The notes: a model not told the origin generated them from the letters alone. A DNA stretch of 64,000 nt from Hetaerina americana (GCA_022747635.1 JAKTNV010000009.1:5531204-5595203), one strand, 5' to 3'. Shown: positions 1-11,961, counted from the first letter of the stretch. A program made the numbers and translations.

Positions 1-399
1 ATTTAAAGATATTTCGTTCATCGAATTGCGTTTTCTCGATGTCAACTCGCTCCACAGTCCATAATCTCAATCCTCCTGACGTCTTCGCTCATGGCACTCT
101 GCCACTCCCATACCAATATTGGGGTTCTTTCCTTATTTACCACAGAGAAAATATATTTTTTGTTTATTTTTCACTTTAACTAATTAGTATACTCCTAAGG
201 AAAGAACGTGGTTAGAACACCCCAATGAAACGCTGAAATGTTTCAAACAGTTTTATTTAGAAGTGACCTACACCAACGTTGGATTTTTAGATATGGAAAA
301 TATCATCAAAAACTTCGCGGAGCATTTAAAATAGCTCTATGTTATTTAAAGCTTCATTTCTATTTCGAGATAGTTATATTAATATACATAGCATTGCTT
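1..399. other. AT-rich spacer, nothing recognised
   Basis: No coding similarity, terminal repeat or RNA gene was recognised. A 254-codon open frame runs from 238 to 1002, but it crosses the LINE tail at 400-500 and shows no domain, so I do not treat it as a gene. Confidence 0.5.
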
Positions 400-500
400 T
401 TGCAGGCGCATTTATTTTCTTTTACGGGTTGTGACCTAACACCCCCCGCCACACGCCCTTGCGGTGGCTTGCGAGGCACCATGTATATGTATCCAACAAA
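400..500 (+). repeat. CR1-like LINE 3' tail (type A hairpin)
   Basis: This is a short plus-sense copy of the 3' end of the CR1-like family best preserved at 19.5-26.6 kb. It holds the ACGGGTTGTGACC lead-in, the hairpin at about 442-477 (loop stem CGCC/GGTG with one G-T wobble) and a degenerate TGTATA-rich end. Only the terminal 100 bases are present, as expected of extreme 5' truncation. Confidence 0.75.
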
Positions 501-1095
501 ACTAATTACCCCACATATTTCTCTGTCTGTACTTTGTATCAGAGAAGATTGCGCTGCAAACCGCTGGCTATCGACGTTCAAATCAAAGAGAGAGAATGCG
601 CCCGAACGCCGAGGGCTCTCAGTCGGTTGCCAGCGCCGCGCGGCATCGACAGCTTTGGCTAATTCGTTCATTGAGATAACACGGACCGTCCTCGGACCGG
701 AGATGGCGCTAAATGATAGACTGGTGAGCGGGGAGGGTGGCGGAATGGGCGGGAATCAGAGGGGGCAAGGCAGAGCGGGATTAAAACGGAATGCAAATCA
801 CTCACTTGCAAAAAGGATGCGGGAAGGGACGATTCTCAGGAACGAATGCCATTGGCGAATGCTTTCGTCGTCCCAGTACGTCGAAGGGCAAGTACCTAGC
901 GAGGAAACTCTAAAAAAGGAGGGTCGGTCGATTTTAAAAAGGTCATCAATAAGGGTATTTCACAACGAGGAGACCCAATCACGACACAAGGACACCAAAT
1001 AATCGTGTATAGCAATGGAAGTCACAGCAATGTATGTTACAAAATTTTACGAATGCATGTAAATGAAGTAAAAGCAAAGCAATGAACCTTTCCTC
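501..1095. other. unassigned, GC-richer stretch
   Basis: No family was recognised. The stretch is moderately GC-rich and CpG-containing (about 590-780), with purine-rich runs near 730-920. Open frames cross it on both strands, but none has a recognisable motif. Confidence 0.4.
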
Positions 1096-1099
1096 CAAA

Positions 1100-1245
1100 T
1101 TTGTATTCGACACGATTAGTTTAATCGCATCGGCGTCATCCTCAGATATGAAGTAAGTCCTGCAGGTCATTTTGAATCTGAGGATGACGCCGGTGCGTTT
1201 AAAGTAGTCGTGCCTAGTTAAGAATTTAGTGGAAATATGCATTGT
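1100..1245 (+). repeat. Penelope-type hairpin repeat
   Basis: A 20-base inverted repeat (1127-1146 against 1177-1196, one mismatch) contains CTGAGGATGACGC on both strands. It lies inside a wider imperfect stem (about 1109-1120 with 1200-1213). The following TTAAGAATTTAGTGGAAA block recurs after similar hairpins at 14.4 and 44.8 kb. The CTGANGA core resembles the hammerhead motifs known from terminal repeats of Penelope-like elements. The family assignment is an inference. Confidence 0.5.
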
Positions 1246-1740
1246 TTTGTTTTCACTTCAATTGTATATGAATTTCCATAAAAAATAAGCCTGAATGCAT
1301 CGAATATAAATATTCGCAACTAATAACGAAGAATTCTGCGAAAGGAAAGAAATGGGAAGTTGTTGATGATTTCCAGTCCAGTCCAAAATTCGGAATTGAA
1401 AATGACTGTTAGCCAGAGACGGCATTAACACCAAAACATAGTTTTGTAGATACATGTCGGTGAGGGTTGAAATCCAATTTTACTATTTCGAACGAATGAA
1501 ACGGAAACATCTAGAGTAAGAGGGAAGGGGGCAGAACTTTGCTTTGTCAACAAAATTCTGGTACATGAAATATCACATAGTTTAGATTAATTTGGTTGTG
1601 CCAATGGTAATCCAGAGGATTTAACCCGGTGACCCTTCGGCCAAAAGCCGAAGGTGTCAAAACTTATGCCATCACCTCCATATCATCAGAAACTGGAAAA
1701 ATTGGCAGAATCAGGATGACGAAGAAATGGATTATAACGG
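1246..1740. other. spacer with one strong hairpin
   Basis: No gene was recognised. The arms at 1634-1641 and 1647-1654 (CCTTCGGC / GCCGAAGG) pair perfectly across a 5-base loop, and the stem extends to about 11 pairs with one bulge. It lies about 90 bases upstream of a LINE fragment; its role is unknown. Confidence 0.4.
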
Positions 1741-2490
1741 CGCCTCATGAGCACATCTCACGACCTCTCCTGGGTGAAACACACGCGCGGACTATGGGGA
1801 CGAGCCAACCAAAAATTAGGATTTATTAGAAGAGTGAATGTGATTATAAGGTCAAAGAGAAATGTTATCCTTGGCTGGTTGGACCTCATTTATAGTATAT
1901 ATGCTGCTAGTACAGGAGGCGATATCTTAACTTCCTTTTTTCAATTCAATTTAAATAGGAAAAAAGGAAGTTATATTTTATCACCCTGTATATTATGGAT
2001 TCCTAACGAAGATGGATCGCCCAAATTGGATCGCGCGCATCTTAGAGGAGCTAGATTTGTGAAATTGTCTTATGGTAAACTGAGTGGCGTATCCAAAATA
2101 TTAGAGACGAGAAATATAAGTATTAGCCTCCAATTTTATAAATATGGCTGAGGCTGGGAGTAAAGGCTAAATCTCTTGCATAAATTGGAAGGAGGTCTCC
2201 TTGGCAGTGATGTTGAAAATGTATTATTACTCCAATCGCACGACGGAAGGAGAGATCAGTCCATCGAAATTTGAGAGATTAAGTATACAGGTACAGTTAA
2301 ATTTAAGAGGTAATTATCCCCACGCACGATAAGAGTAACATGGTCCCACGAACGCACGTTCCCACGCACGATAAGAATAACATTGCCTGGCCGCGGTAGT
2401 GTTAAAAATATTCGGTTCAAAATTATTCTGGTGCGTATTGCCTCAGACCCTGCCTCACACCCTGGCGGTGACTTGCAGGTGTATTAAAAT
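1741..2490 (+). mobile_element. CR1-like LINE 3' fragment, family D
   Basis: Broken frames translate to the RT C-terminal region of CR1-like elements: a KLGFIRRV block, then LDRAHLRGARFVK and a degraded SPRTIR block near the end of the ORF. The 3' end carries the family-D hairpin (2448-2479; loop stem CACC/GGTG). Stops and frameshifts throughout show an old, 5'-truncated copy. Related pieces lie at 18.3, 39.8, 40.1 and 45.6 kb. Confidence 0.7.
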
Positions 2491-3990
2491 ATCAAAATAT
2501 CAGATATCGGATTATTATAATTCAAACCCATTGAATTTTCCAAGCCATCGCCGACTAAATATAGGGAATCTTTATGAAAAGTATTCACTTGGAAAGCTAA
2601 ATGAAATGAATTTAACGGTTTAGTAAGCTATCATGGAGCCGAGCTAAGATTTTCAGCTGAAGAGAAGAACGGTTGGAATAGTTTGAATTTGCCTATTGGC
2701 CAGAGCAATTAAAAACATGGCTTTAGTCATTAACCGAGCAAAGCTAAAATACGGGCTCGTACATAAATATTTAACTCAATTCGTTCCTTGAAACAAGTAT
2801 ATAGGCACTAAGTTTATTTTGAATGCTATCTTTCGTGGAAGTCTATACTTTCTGGTGATGAATAACAGCGATTGTTATAATTCGGTTGAGCAAATTATTG
2901 TAAAGAAATAAAATAAAATAAATGTTGAAGGCAATGGCATATTCATATGTATGTAGGCAGTTAATTGGTATATTCATTGCTCTGGCTAAACTGCTTCATG
3001 ACGACGCAAATGAAACAGTCTTCCTTCGTCCCAACTTAACCCAAATCGGGCAGACGATGGTACGGTTTAATCTCTTCCCTTCCGCTTCCTTCCAACGGCC
3101 ACCGCCGGGCTTCCACTCAATCCTCGTGGTCTCCACTTTTATCATACGCCTAAACCCAAACCCCTTGGGCCAAGTCTGAATCCTTGACTAGGCTTTCGAT
3201 CCCGCATGTGTAGACAGCATTTGATGAATATCTGAGATTCCCCATTCTGGAACATATCATTTTTGACCACCTCGCTTTATTATTGCAATCATTTAAAGGT
3301 ATTTATTAAGATAATGATTAAGGAAAAGTTTTCAAGCAGCCTTGAACTTAAAACCTCAGCCGGATCGTTGGCAGAACCCTCGTTAAGTCATGACGTGATT
3401 CTCGATGAGGGCTGAGGAGGCAAGATAAGGGATCGAAACACCAATAAGACCTTGCTTCTACGAAAGATTGCGGCACCAAATATTTCACGGTATTGGAAAT
3501 AAAATGCGCTCAATGTGAAGAAAATATAAAGATATATTGTATGCCGTACTACATTCCGGTTAAAGTACGTAGTTAATTAAAGTACGTAATTAATTTAATG
3601 GTTAGCTGATGAAAATAACTTGGTATCGAGCCTTTATAATATGATCGACCTAGTAGGATTTTTCAATTTCATTGACAGTGTCCACGTGCTGAATGACAAG
3701 TCAAAAACTTTCTTTTCCAAGGCCGGAGCATTGCTAGTCATATTCGCGCACTTTGAGTTAGCCTTTGAGTTAGTAGAAACGAATGGTTGAACTGCAGTGG
3801 AGGCCCGTTTTCCAAACTATTCACTTTCAATCGATGACATTCACTAGGCACAAAATAGTTTTGATTTATTATTTCCCCCAGAATGCACTTCGCACCGAGC
3901 TGAAAGTATTTACCCTCATCCTTATTTCCCAAACAAAACAAGAACCTCATTGGTGAATGTGCTCGCACGCGGTTATGTATTCATTATGTA
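2491..3990. other. unassigned AT-rich spacer
   Basis: I see no gene, terminal repeat or known element here. A pyrimidine-rich patch lies at 3060-3160 (85-codon frame, no motif), and paired short repeats (GTACGTAGTTAATTAA / GTACGTAATTAATTTAA) occur at 3565-3600. Confidence 0.45.
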
Positions 3991-3999
3991 GTAGGCATG

Positions 4000-4640
4000 C
4001 CATTGAATCAGCCGCGGCACTCCCGACACGGAAAGAACTCGGCTAATCGCATCGCCCTGCCCTGCGTGTGACGTGAGTCAAGGGCGGAGAGATTTTTTAT
4101 AAGGGAAGCGAAAGAGGAATTGGGCGAGTAGATGGAGCGGAAAGCAAGGGAGGGGGGATTTAAAGGAATAAGCGGGAATGAGGCGGGTGGGGGGGAGGGA
4201 TATGGTCGAAAGGGGATGGAATATAGGGAGAAAAGGGTAAGCGAAGTATGGTTAGGGATTAAGCGCGGGGCTGGGTGGGGGGGAGGGGACCGAGAGTACT
4301 CGGCTATGGCACATCCAATTTGCTGCACACGTGCCGAAATCTGCGTTCGCTTCCCTTCCCAAGGCGATGCCGCACCCGGGGCGGACTTTCTCTTCCCTCC
4401 CTCTCCCCCCCACTCGTTCCCTTATTCCCCACCCTCCGGGCCGCTCTCCATCTCCCCTCCGTCCCCCCCCCCCCCCCTCGCCCCCACGGAAACTACCGCA
4501 TCCGCCCCCCGCGGCCTCCTCAACCCCCGCCCCATCGCCACCAAACTACGAAGAACGCCCCCAAAGCTCCCCCCCTCGCCCTCCTCCCCCTCCCCCTTGC
4601 CAACGCGGCCTCCTTCGATTTTCCGTGAGTAGCTATCACG
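4000..4640. other. GC-rich purine/pyrimidine island
   Basis: A purine-rich block (about 4090-4290) is followed by a pyrimidine-rich block (about 4380-4640), including a run of about 14 C near 4465. The long proline-, serine- and glycine-rich open frames on both strands are composition artefacts. This could be a CpG-type regulatory island or decayed repeat. The sequence shows strand asymmetry only; no promoter motif is clear. Confidence 0.45.
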
Positions 4641-4964
4641 TACTCATCTATTTCTCATACACTTTTTATTTTAATTATTTTTTAGATTGTGCTCTTTTCT
4701 ATTTTTCATCAATTAGGAAATCATACAATGCGTCCGTTCTTTTTTTTCTCGACACGCACATTGCACACTTGGGGCAGAAATACGTACACGCACACACAAA
4801 TGCCCTGAATACAAACGCACGCATTCTAACATCAATGAAGTAAAAATGTATTCCCAAGGAAAATAAACGAAAAGAGGTGACTCTCCCAAGCAGGTGCAAC
4901 AATGCTTGGGCGACCACGTCCACTTCATCAGACGAAGAGAGTGGAGACCTCTGGGGAATTCTTA

Positions 4965-5530
4965 TGCATATATATCTACACAAGGCTCTGTAACCCGTCT
5001 CCAGGACGTGTGGCAGGGGGTGGTAGGTCACCAGCCATTCTACATGCATTCACTCTATTTCCTCGTGCACCTGGCAACCCGCGATCCACCCAATAGCAGC
5101 GTGGAAAGGGGGCGACCGAACACCAATCATACTACATTCCTACATATATTACGAGTATTACATGGTTAGCAGCTATTCCTATGCCTATACAAAGAGAACA
5201 ACAAAATATGTTAAAATAAGGCAGGCACACATACAATTAGGGTACTTATCACTGGTTAGTATTCTACGCATTCCGGACGGACAATTCACAAATACAATAA
5301 TAGACTATATATATTATTCGCCTACACTTCACTTTGCTCAAGGGCGCACGGCGGGAGGAAATGTTAGGACGCCAGACTTGGAGAGTTTCTTATTGGAAAT
5401 TCAATCTTGTGGACCACTATTTTCGAGAGCGTGTACTTATTTTTTCCTAGGTGTTCCCCATTTTATTGTTGTCACGAATAGTGCCCGGGAAAAACGAATA
5501 CTTGAATCTGTCAGTTCGACAATCTAACCC
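4965..5530 (-). mobile_element. CR1-like LINE 3' end, family C
   Basis: On the minus strand, 5528-5447 reads as the C-terminal end of a CR1-like ORF2 (RTDRFKYSFFPGTIRDN). It is followed by about 450 bases of 3' UTR and a degraded copy of the shared hairpin (about 4992-5022). The UTR is clearly homologous to 53.88-54.61 kb, for example in ACGAGTATTACATGGTTAG and ATTCCGGACGGACAATTCAC. Confidence 0.7.
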
Positions 5531-5760
5531 TTTAATTATGTTTGTAGGAAGGGGGAGGGAGGAGGAAGGGGTTGAAGTGAGGGAGAATTGAGAGTGGAGG
5601 CGAGAGGGAGGAGATGGTGAGGAGACGTGATAGGGGCGAGTGGGGTGGCCGGAGGTCAGGGAGACAGGGCGATTGCAGGGGAAGGCGAGGGGAAGCAGTG
5701 GGATCGGAAGGTGCGGACGGGGCATCAAGTGACGACGTTAATCCTGGAGTGATGAAAGAT
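5531..5760. other. purine-rich island
   Basis: The plus strand is almost uninterrupted purine (GGGAGGGAGGAGG-type runs). Pro/Ser-rich frames on the minus strand reflect composition only. It separates the family-C LINE end from the Penelope-like fragment. Confidence 0.4.
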
Positions 5761-6039
5761 TTCATTGTCCATATGTGAGGCAGCACTCGAATTCTCGCCT
5801 GGATGCTGCTACCATGTTTTGGGGAGGATTTTTAGCATTAGATGTGTAATCAATCGTCGAAATATTGGCCACGCAGGCTTGAAATTAGATGCCGAATATA
5901 GAAAATCTATCGCGGGGTGGATGAGAGAACAGACGTCGCAACAACAAGTGCTGCAAATAGCAACTCGTAAAGAAGCGGTGTGGGGGAGGAGCGGGTGGTG
6001 GTGTGAAGGGCTCGGGATGTTTTCCAAATTTTACGTTCT

Positions 6040-6960
6040 TTTAAGGTAACCAAGGCGTATTTTGTGAAGTAGAGGAAAGCGAATCTTTACGCATAAAGAT
6101 AGGGGGATAACTATTTTATAAGATTACAGAGTTTATGTGTGCCGGGAAAATAAATGGTTATTACATTGACGTGGATTTTTTAGGGTCTTGGAGGGTAATT
6201 AAAAATGGTTGGGGCAGGAAAGTGTTTTCAAGTATTTTTCCGGGTATCCATGCTTTTCAAGGGAGTCACGTAACGCATCAGTGTATGCCTATAGGTAGAA
6301 AGAATTGTTTCAGTCACACTACAGATGTGGATGGAGCGTTAAGTGCGTGACTAGTGGCGGCTATTGAAGTAGTGGTATTTTTGGTGGTTGGTGGATTCCA
6401 TGTGAATGAAAGGCTGAACAGCTTGCCCAGTAAGTGAATATCTATGCACCCGAAGATGGTGGTGCAGTCAGATGTAGCAGAAGTAAAGGCGACCGAGAAT
6501 GAGGAGCTCGGAGGAGAAATAGAGGGGGAGATTAATCGTGTCCGCGGGCCTTAAGAAGAAGGCATTATCTATCTCAAAATGCTATCCCCCGGGAGAGATT
6601 GAAGTGCTTGGTTTTGTTCTGGTAGGCTCACAGGCATGAGGCGGGGCGAGGGCCCATTGCAGTGCCTTTGGTGAGTAGGTAAAAAGTGTTGTCGAATATG
6701 GAGGCGTTTGAGATTAGGACGAGTTCCAGCAGTTGAATAAGAAAGCCAGTAGAATGTATTTGCAGTGCGTGGTGTTTGGAGAGGAAGTATTGCGAGGATA
6801 CAACTCCAACATGGCTAGGCATGGGTGTGCAAAGTGTATCGACGCCTATAAGAGGCCGTTAGTATATTTGTAAGAGGAGGAATTTTAGTTGATTTTTGGC
6901 AAGGTGAAGAAGTGGTAGAAATCATTTATCAAGGAGAGGCATGGCGTGAGTATTCCTCTT
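6040..6960 (-). mobile_element. Penelope-like RT fragment, decayed
   Basis: Minus-strand frames show Penelope-type reverse transcriptase landmarks in the right order. These are an FDNTFYLLTKGTAMGPRP segment (about 6690-6630), matching the family's FxFNGxxYxQxxGxAMGSP region, and downstream DALRDSLEKHGYPEKYLKT (about 6285-6225), matching the late RT 'RGYP' region. Several stops and frameshifts separate them, and no GIY-YIG domain was found here. A Penelope origin is likely, but the boundaries are approximate. Confidence 0.6.
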
Positions 6961-7009
6961 AAATGAGATGGTTCACAAATTCATAAAATTCTTTCTTTGG
7001 GAAATCGGC

Positions 7010-7545
7010 CTTGAAGACGTTATGTCTGTCGTCTCCTGACTGAGAAATGTACAGTCAGCGGAAAACTCACCCCTCTCTCCAATCTACCCCTGCCGTCTGC
7101 AATACATTTATTCATTCTACTCAACTCACTCTTTCAAACGTTTTTGTAAATGTACGACACAGACAACATTATGTTCACTGTATTCTGTGTTTCCCCTCAA
7201 GTGATTTCAGTACATCTATGTCATCACGCGTGCCTCTAACCTTTCTGATCCCAAACTGATCATCCCCTAAATAATCATTTTCCTTCCTCTCCATCGTCTT
7301 ATTGATGATCCTCAGTATACCGCTTACCTGTGCGTCAAATCAATCATGGAAACTATAGCTGATCGGACGAAATGTTCCAGCCATATTTCTTCCTCATCAA
7401 TGCTACGAAGCAGCCCATTAACAATCTCGCTTCTAAGCTTTTCTAAACCCTTATGTAATTCCACAGGAATGTTATCCATTGCTCTGATTTATCTGATCTC
7501 AATTCCTTTAATTTTCGCCATGTCACAATCGAAGGGGCCGCGATA
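7010..7545 (-). mobile_element. RTE-like LINE RT fragment
   Basis: The minus strand encodes DNIPVELHKGLEKL, LLRSIDEEEIWLEHFVRS and, after a gap, GDDQFGIRKVRGTRDDID. These match in order the RT region of the RTE element at 60.17-60.49 kb. Frameshifts and stops make it a pseudogene. It directly abuts the Penelope-like fragment on its 3' side. Confidence 0.7.
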
Positions 7546-7559
7546 TTAACTATTCTCAG

Positions 7560-8455
7560 TGACGTCATACTCCTAATTTACTTCTGAATTGCCCGGACTA
7601 CATTCTTTTAAAATAACAATGTTCCTATATGTATAATAAATATTTTAACTGACTCGTGAAAACAAAAAAAAAACAGCTCGGATTCTGAATAAAGAAAGAT
7701 TTACGAATGTCAAAGAACTAATTCTCGTCATGAAGGGAAAGGAAATTCGAAAAATCGAAATGCACTCTGAAAGCATCGATTTTTTTGCAACTGATGAACA
7801 GAAACATTAAATATTTTGGTCTTGCACTTAGGACTTTACGAAGCATGAATTAAAAAAAGTTTCCAACTATTCAGGAATACACGTTTCTTTTATCATATAG
7901 TCACCTAATTTTAATATCATAATTTCCAAAATACCCCAGCTTTATATTAATTTTCGTCTGCCGCTCATGAATAGTTGTATGTAATATTTTGAACTTCGAC
8001 ACCTTCTCTGCATATTATAGACGTATATTTCTCCAGAAGCATTTCAGGTAGTCTGAGTTTCTAAACTCCGTCGTGGCACCGAAGATACCTGTGATATACG
8101 TATCTTACAAGCGGTTCATCAAATAACCATAGGTGGCATGTTCAATTTCCGCCTTGCGTATGGATGAGTTATGTCGGGAAGATTTCGTTTGGATACATTA
8201 AATACCCTTAAGGTCAAAATTTCGCCAGTTACCCAAAGACGCCTTTTCCGCGCAACTCAAATTGCCAAATTTCTTCCACATCCTAAACCCCATTATCAAA
8301 CATTTACTCTCGCACGTACGGAGAAATTGATTACACCAGCATAAAAGTCAGAATTATCAGTAGTCATCGGAGAAAGAGTTTCGTCTCAGCACAAACTGCC
8401 GTCGCATCACATTTCCACTTTGCGGTTTCCCCTCCTTGATATATCATCAAGGTTT
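7560..8455. other. unassigned AT-rich spacer
   Basis: No open frame with a recognisable domain and no terminal repeat was seen. The stretch is AT-rich with short homopolymer A runs (for example near 7664-7673). Confidence 0.45.
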
Positions 8456-8760
8456 TGAGGGAATGCGTGACCTCGATTCCGCCCCAAGACGTCATTTGCA
8501 TGTCTACTACCCTTCAGAGCCTTCCCTCATCTCCACTCGCGCCGCCGACTCCGGCGCCCGTCCCACATCCCAAGCCCTCGCTTCTCAATACCCATCCCCC
8601 CCACCCCCGCCCCAACGTTCGACGTCTTCATTTTCGCACCAACTCCGCAGTCAAGTGCGCTCCTCGCGAAGGAGAATGGAGATAAAGAGAGAGAGAGGGT
8701 GGAGGGATGGGAAATTGGATGAAATGCGAAGGAAAGGGAAGTGTGCCTAGTCGTCGCATT
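8456..8760. other. purine/pyrimidine island
   Basis: A pyrimidine-rich block (about 8510-8650) is followed by a GA-rich purine block (about 8670-8745), repeating the arrangement seen at 4.0-4.6 and 45.1-45.5 kb. Overlapping frames on both strands are compositional. Confidence 0.4.
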
Positions 8761-8809
8761 CTTCCTCACGATAAAGTCCGGACATAATCCACCAGATTCG
8801 GGAAAAACT

Positions 8810-9220
8810 GTTATAGTAGGAATACGAGTTTGACGGATCTTTTGGGGGAATTTGGCTGGGAGCCACTTGAGATGCGAAGAGAACAAGCGAGACTTAGGTA
8901 TTTTGAAAGGCTTAGAACAAACGAGTGTTCTGAGCCTTTTTAGTGAAGGAATTATAATGCCCACCTTACTACTTAAGTAGATCGGACCACAAAGATAAGA
9001 TAAGAGAGATAACCTCCGGCACAAATGGATACAAATACTCGTTCTTTCCCCGGACAATTAGGAATAGTAATAGTAATAAACCAAAGTCACTACAGAAATA
9101 TTAAAGACATTCGATTAATAAATCAGGACTAGATTCAACGTTCCGTAGGCATAAGGTTTATTCGTAGGTGTGCACGCGTATGCTAGTTGATAGTATATGC
9201 ATTTACATGAATATAAGTTA
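8810..9220 (+). mobile_element. CR1-like LINE 3' fragment, family B
   Basis: Plus-strand frames give LGATEMRREQARLRYFERLRT and, after frameshifts, YKYSFFPRTIRN-like remnants, matching the end of the family-B ORF2 at 35.3-35.8 kb. The 3' UTR (AATATTAAAGACATTC, then CGTAGGCATAAGG) matches the UTR of the copy at 57.4-58.1 kb. The shared 3' hairpin is missing, so the 3' end is lost or replaced. Confidence 0.65.
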
Positions 9221-9244
9221 TAAAGACAACAAAAAAATGGGCTC

Positions 9245-9439
9245 CTACTAAAGAGCTATCCTGAACCCATGGTGAAAGGCAGCAGTTTCACCATTAGGCA
9301 CTGGTGGCCCAGTGGCGAGTGGGTCGGCCCAGCGTCAGCTGCCACAGCTTCAGGCGAGAGTGAAGTTCACAGTATCGGCCGGAGTACTACTGCGATGTGG
9401 AAGGCAACGGGAAACCACCACATTATATTATCCCTAGAA
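9245..9439 (+). repeat. RTE-like 5' UTR fragment
   Basis: This resembles the leader of the RTE element at 58.3-58.57 kb. Both contain a CCAGTGG/CGGCC-rich stretch and then AAGGCAACGGGAAACCACC (about 9400-9420; 58531-58549). The 5' UTR is all that remains; a mariner has inserted or abuts immediately downstream at 9442. Confidence 0.5.
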
Positions 9440-9441
9440 TA

Positions 9442-10367
9442 CAGGGTCGCACCCAAAAGTCGTAGGACTAATTTTTTTACAAGAATTTTATTGACGATGT
9501 ACTTACATCGACTTAATAATCTCCAAAATATGCTCCTTGAGCTGCTACACGCTTAGTATAACGTTGCTCCCATTCCCCGTACGCCCGATGGAAATTTTCT
9601 TTGGGGATGCCGTTGATGACCCTCGTCGAAGCCTCTTGAACGGCCTTTATCGAGTCAAAACGTCGTCTCTTGAGCTGTCTTTTCATCAGGGGGAAGAAGA
9701 AGTCCGGGGGTGCCAGATCGGGAGAATAGGGCAGGTGCGGCAACGTGGCAATTCCGTATTTGGCCAGGAGCTGTCTGACAACGAGCGCACCATGGCACGG
9801 CGCGTTGTCATGACGAAGCACCCAGCAGTTTGCATGGCCAAATCCTGTGAAATAATGCGTTGGACGTTGGATGCAGACAGACCCAACTGGTCTGCAATTT
9901 CTTCACTGGTTAAGCGTCGGTCTGTGTTCAGCAGTGTCCTCACTCTGTCCACATTCGTGTCGGTTCTTGCCGTCGACGGCAGTCCGGAGCGATGGTCGTC
10001 TTCAACGAGCTCCCTACCCTCTTTAAACAACTTGTGCCACTCAAATATTGTGGAACGGCTTAAGGCAGTGTCCCCATAAGCCTGCTTGATCATATCGAGG
10101 GTCTCAGTTGCCGTCTTCCCGAGTTTCGCACAAAACTTCACGGAATAACGTTGCTCTAAATTCAGATTCATTTTGTTTTTCGACGCGAACAAAAAACTTG
10201 CTTCACTAAAAACGGTGTTCTCACTCAACGACGGCCCGCAGGCAACTGAGGTTGGTGTCGGTCTGTTGCTAAGAGCTCCCTCCACCTTACCCTGCCAGAC
10301 AGACACCCCTCCACCGCTCCGTTCGCGCCAGAGAAAATCAGTCCTACCACTTTTGGGTGCAACCCTG
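9442..10367 (-). mobile_element. mariner element, internally deleted
   Basis: Near-identical terminal inverted repeats begin CAGGGTYGCACCCAAAAGT at both ends (about 34 bases, 3 mismatches), flanked by TA target duplications at 9440-9441 and 10368-10369. The transposase is on the minus strand. The element is about 926 bases, shorter than the usual 1.3 kb, because the central catalytic region is deleted. It has inserted beside, or has expanded into, a TACA microsatellite. Confidence 0.85.
9513..10171 (-). pseudogene. mariner transposase, central deletion
   Basis: The start is the ATG at 10171 (MNLNLEQRYSVKFC). The N-terminal half keeps the paired helix-turn-helix region (FEWHKLFKEGRE, DDHRSGLPST, LTSEEIADQLGLS). 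After SQDLA (about 9840) the sequence jumps to the HDNAP block in another frame, so the GDE segment holding the first catalytic Asp is lost. The C-terminal part keeps HDNAP...PYSPDLAPPDFF with 34 residues between the two Asp, typical of DD34D mariners. It cannot encode an active enzyme. Confidence 0.85.
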
Positions 10368-10373
10368 TATGCA

Positions 10374-10520
10374 TACACATACCTACACATATACATACAT
10401 ATCCACACACACATACACACATAAACATACATACATGCATGCATACACATACATAAATACATACATAATTACGCACATATACACCCATACATACATACCT
10501 GTATACATATATAAATAAAG
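10374..10520. repeat. TACA/CA microsatellite
   Basis: Imperfect CATA/TACA tetranucleotide repeats run to the end of an AT-rich segment. Tyr/Val/Cys/Met-rich frames on the minus strand here are repeat artefacts. Confidence 0.8.
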
Positions 10521-10529
10521 AATGCACCT

Positions 10530-11870
10530 AAATATACTCAAATTAAATGACAGTGAAGATAGAGTACAATAAAATGAGGAAAGTCTAAGCAAAGAATGAG
10601 GTTTGTGGGAAAAGCTAGGGAGAGCGTGGCATTGCTCAACTAGTAAAAACCCACGCAGGAAAAACACCCACGGAGAGAAAAGGAGTGTGAAAAACCTGCG
10701 AAAACCCTATTAATTAGAGGAAAGAAAAATGTACATTGTAACAATCATTTTTACATAGTATACATATTATTAAGTTACTGAAATTGAATTGGAGAAATTA
10801 AATACATTGACAACACATGCGGAGTAATGAGAAGCGTGATATTTCTAAAAATAATGATGCAAACTCCTACCGCTTGAGATGACAAAACAAAAAAGCAGGG
10901 TAAAAAAAGTAGACATAGTGATCTGTATAACAGCTGAGTGGAATGACGGAGGGATACTGGTTAAGTTAAGTACCTGAGGAAAATGAACTTGTGAAGTGCT
11001 CTTCTAAATGTTGTTGTTGATGAAGAGTTTTTTATGTCATCTGGGAGAGAGTTCCACTGACGGCATGCTGTAACATGAAAAGATTTGTGATAGATTTCCG
11101 GCGATGGTGTGTGACAAGAAGTTTATTATTACCCCTAGTATTTCTGTTGTGGATTGAGCTGATGAAGAGGAAATTTTTGTATAGATATTTAGGTGTGTGG
11201 TTTGAAAGTATTCCGTAGAAAAGTGAAAGAATATGTAAATGCCTGCGGCCTTCTAGCTTTAACCAGGATATTCTATTAAATGAGTCGGAAATATGATCGT
11301 ACTTCCTAAGATCACATATGAACCGCACACAGGAATTATGGGTCTTCTGGAGTTTGGTTTTCAGTTCGCCTGAAAGGTCTTGGTATACTAAATCACAGTA
11401 ATCATAGTGGGGTATGAGAAGAGAGGACACAAGAAGCATCTTCAAGGAGGGAAGAGCACAATGTACTTCAGTCTTTTCAGTGAATGCAGGGATGATTTAA
11501 TTTTTCTGCAGATAGCAATTGCATGATCAGTCCAAGATAATGTTTCATTTATGGTTAAGCCTAAATTATTTACTGTCGTTAGGTATGGTATGATAGATCC
11601 TTGCAATTTTAGTGGTGGTAGTTTATCAATACTTATTTTAGAATGTAGTATATGGTATCCGATTATAATGGACTGACTTTTGATTGGGTTTATTTTCAAT
11701 AAATTTTTTATTCCTCATAGTGACAAAGCGACTAGATCTACATTACTTTCGTTTATAATTGTAGGTAGGTCTTGAAGGCGGGAATGGTGATATATTTGTA
11801 AATCATCGGCATAAAGGTAATGATTGCAATTTAAAATGCATTTACTAATATCGTTTATACAGGTATATGT
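10530..11870 (-). mobile_element. LINE with YADD RT, 5'-truncated
   Basis: The minus strand carries the late RT and C-terminal region of a non-LTR retrotransposon. A YLYADDLQIYHHS catalytic motif lies at about 11808. It is followed by KINPIKSQSIIIG, NLGLTINETLSW and, in a second frame, LIPHYDYCDLVYQDL, SCVRFICDLRKYDHIS and WLKLEGRRHLHILSLFYGI. An in-frame stop and a frameshift near 11442 break it. It belongs to a different LINE group from families A-D. Its 5' side is cut off by a TA microsatellite. Confidence 0.7.
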
Positions 11871-11891
11871 ATGTATGTGTATGTATGTGTA

Positions 11892-11960
<69 letters not shown>
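11870..11960. repeat. TA microsatellite
   Basis: TGTA-type repeats grade into a pure (TA)n run of roughly 58 bases. Confidence 0.9.

Positions 11961-11961
<1 letters not shown>

Noticed and set aside
4132..4843. Three overlapping 117-170-codon Pro/Ser-rich frames
   Set aside because: Explained by C-rich, stop-poor composition; all three frames are open at once and no domain is visible.
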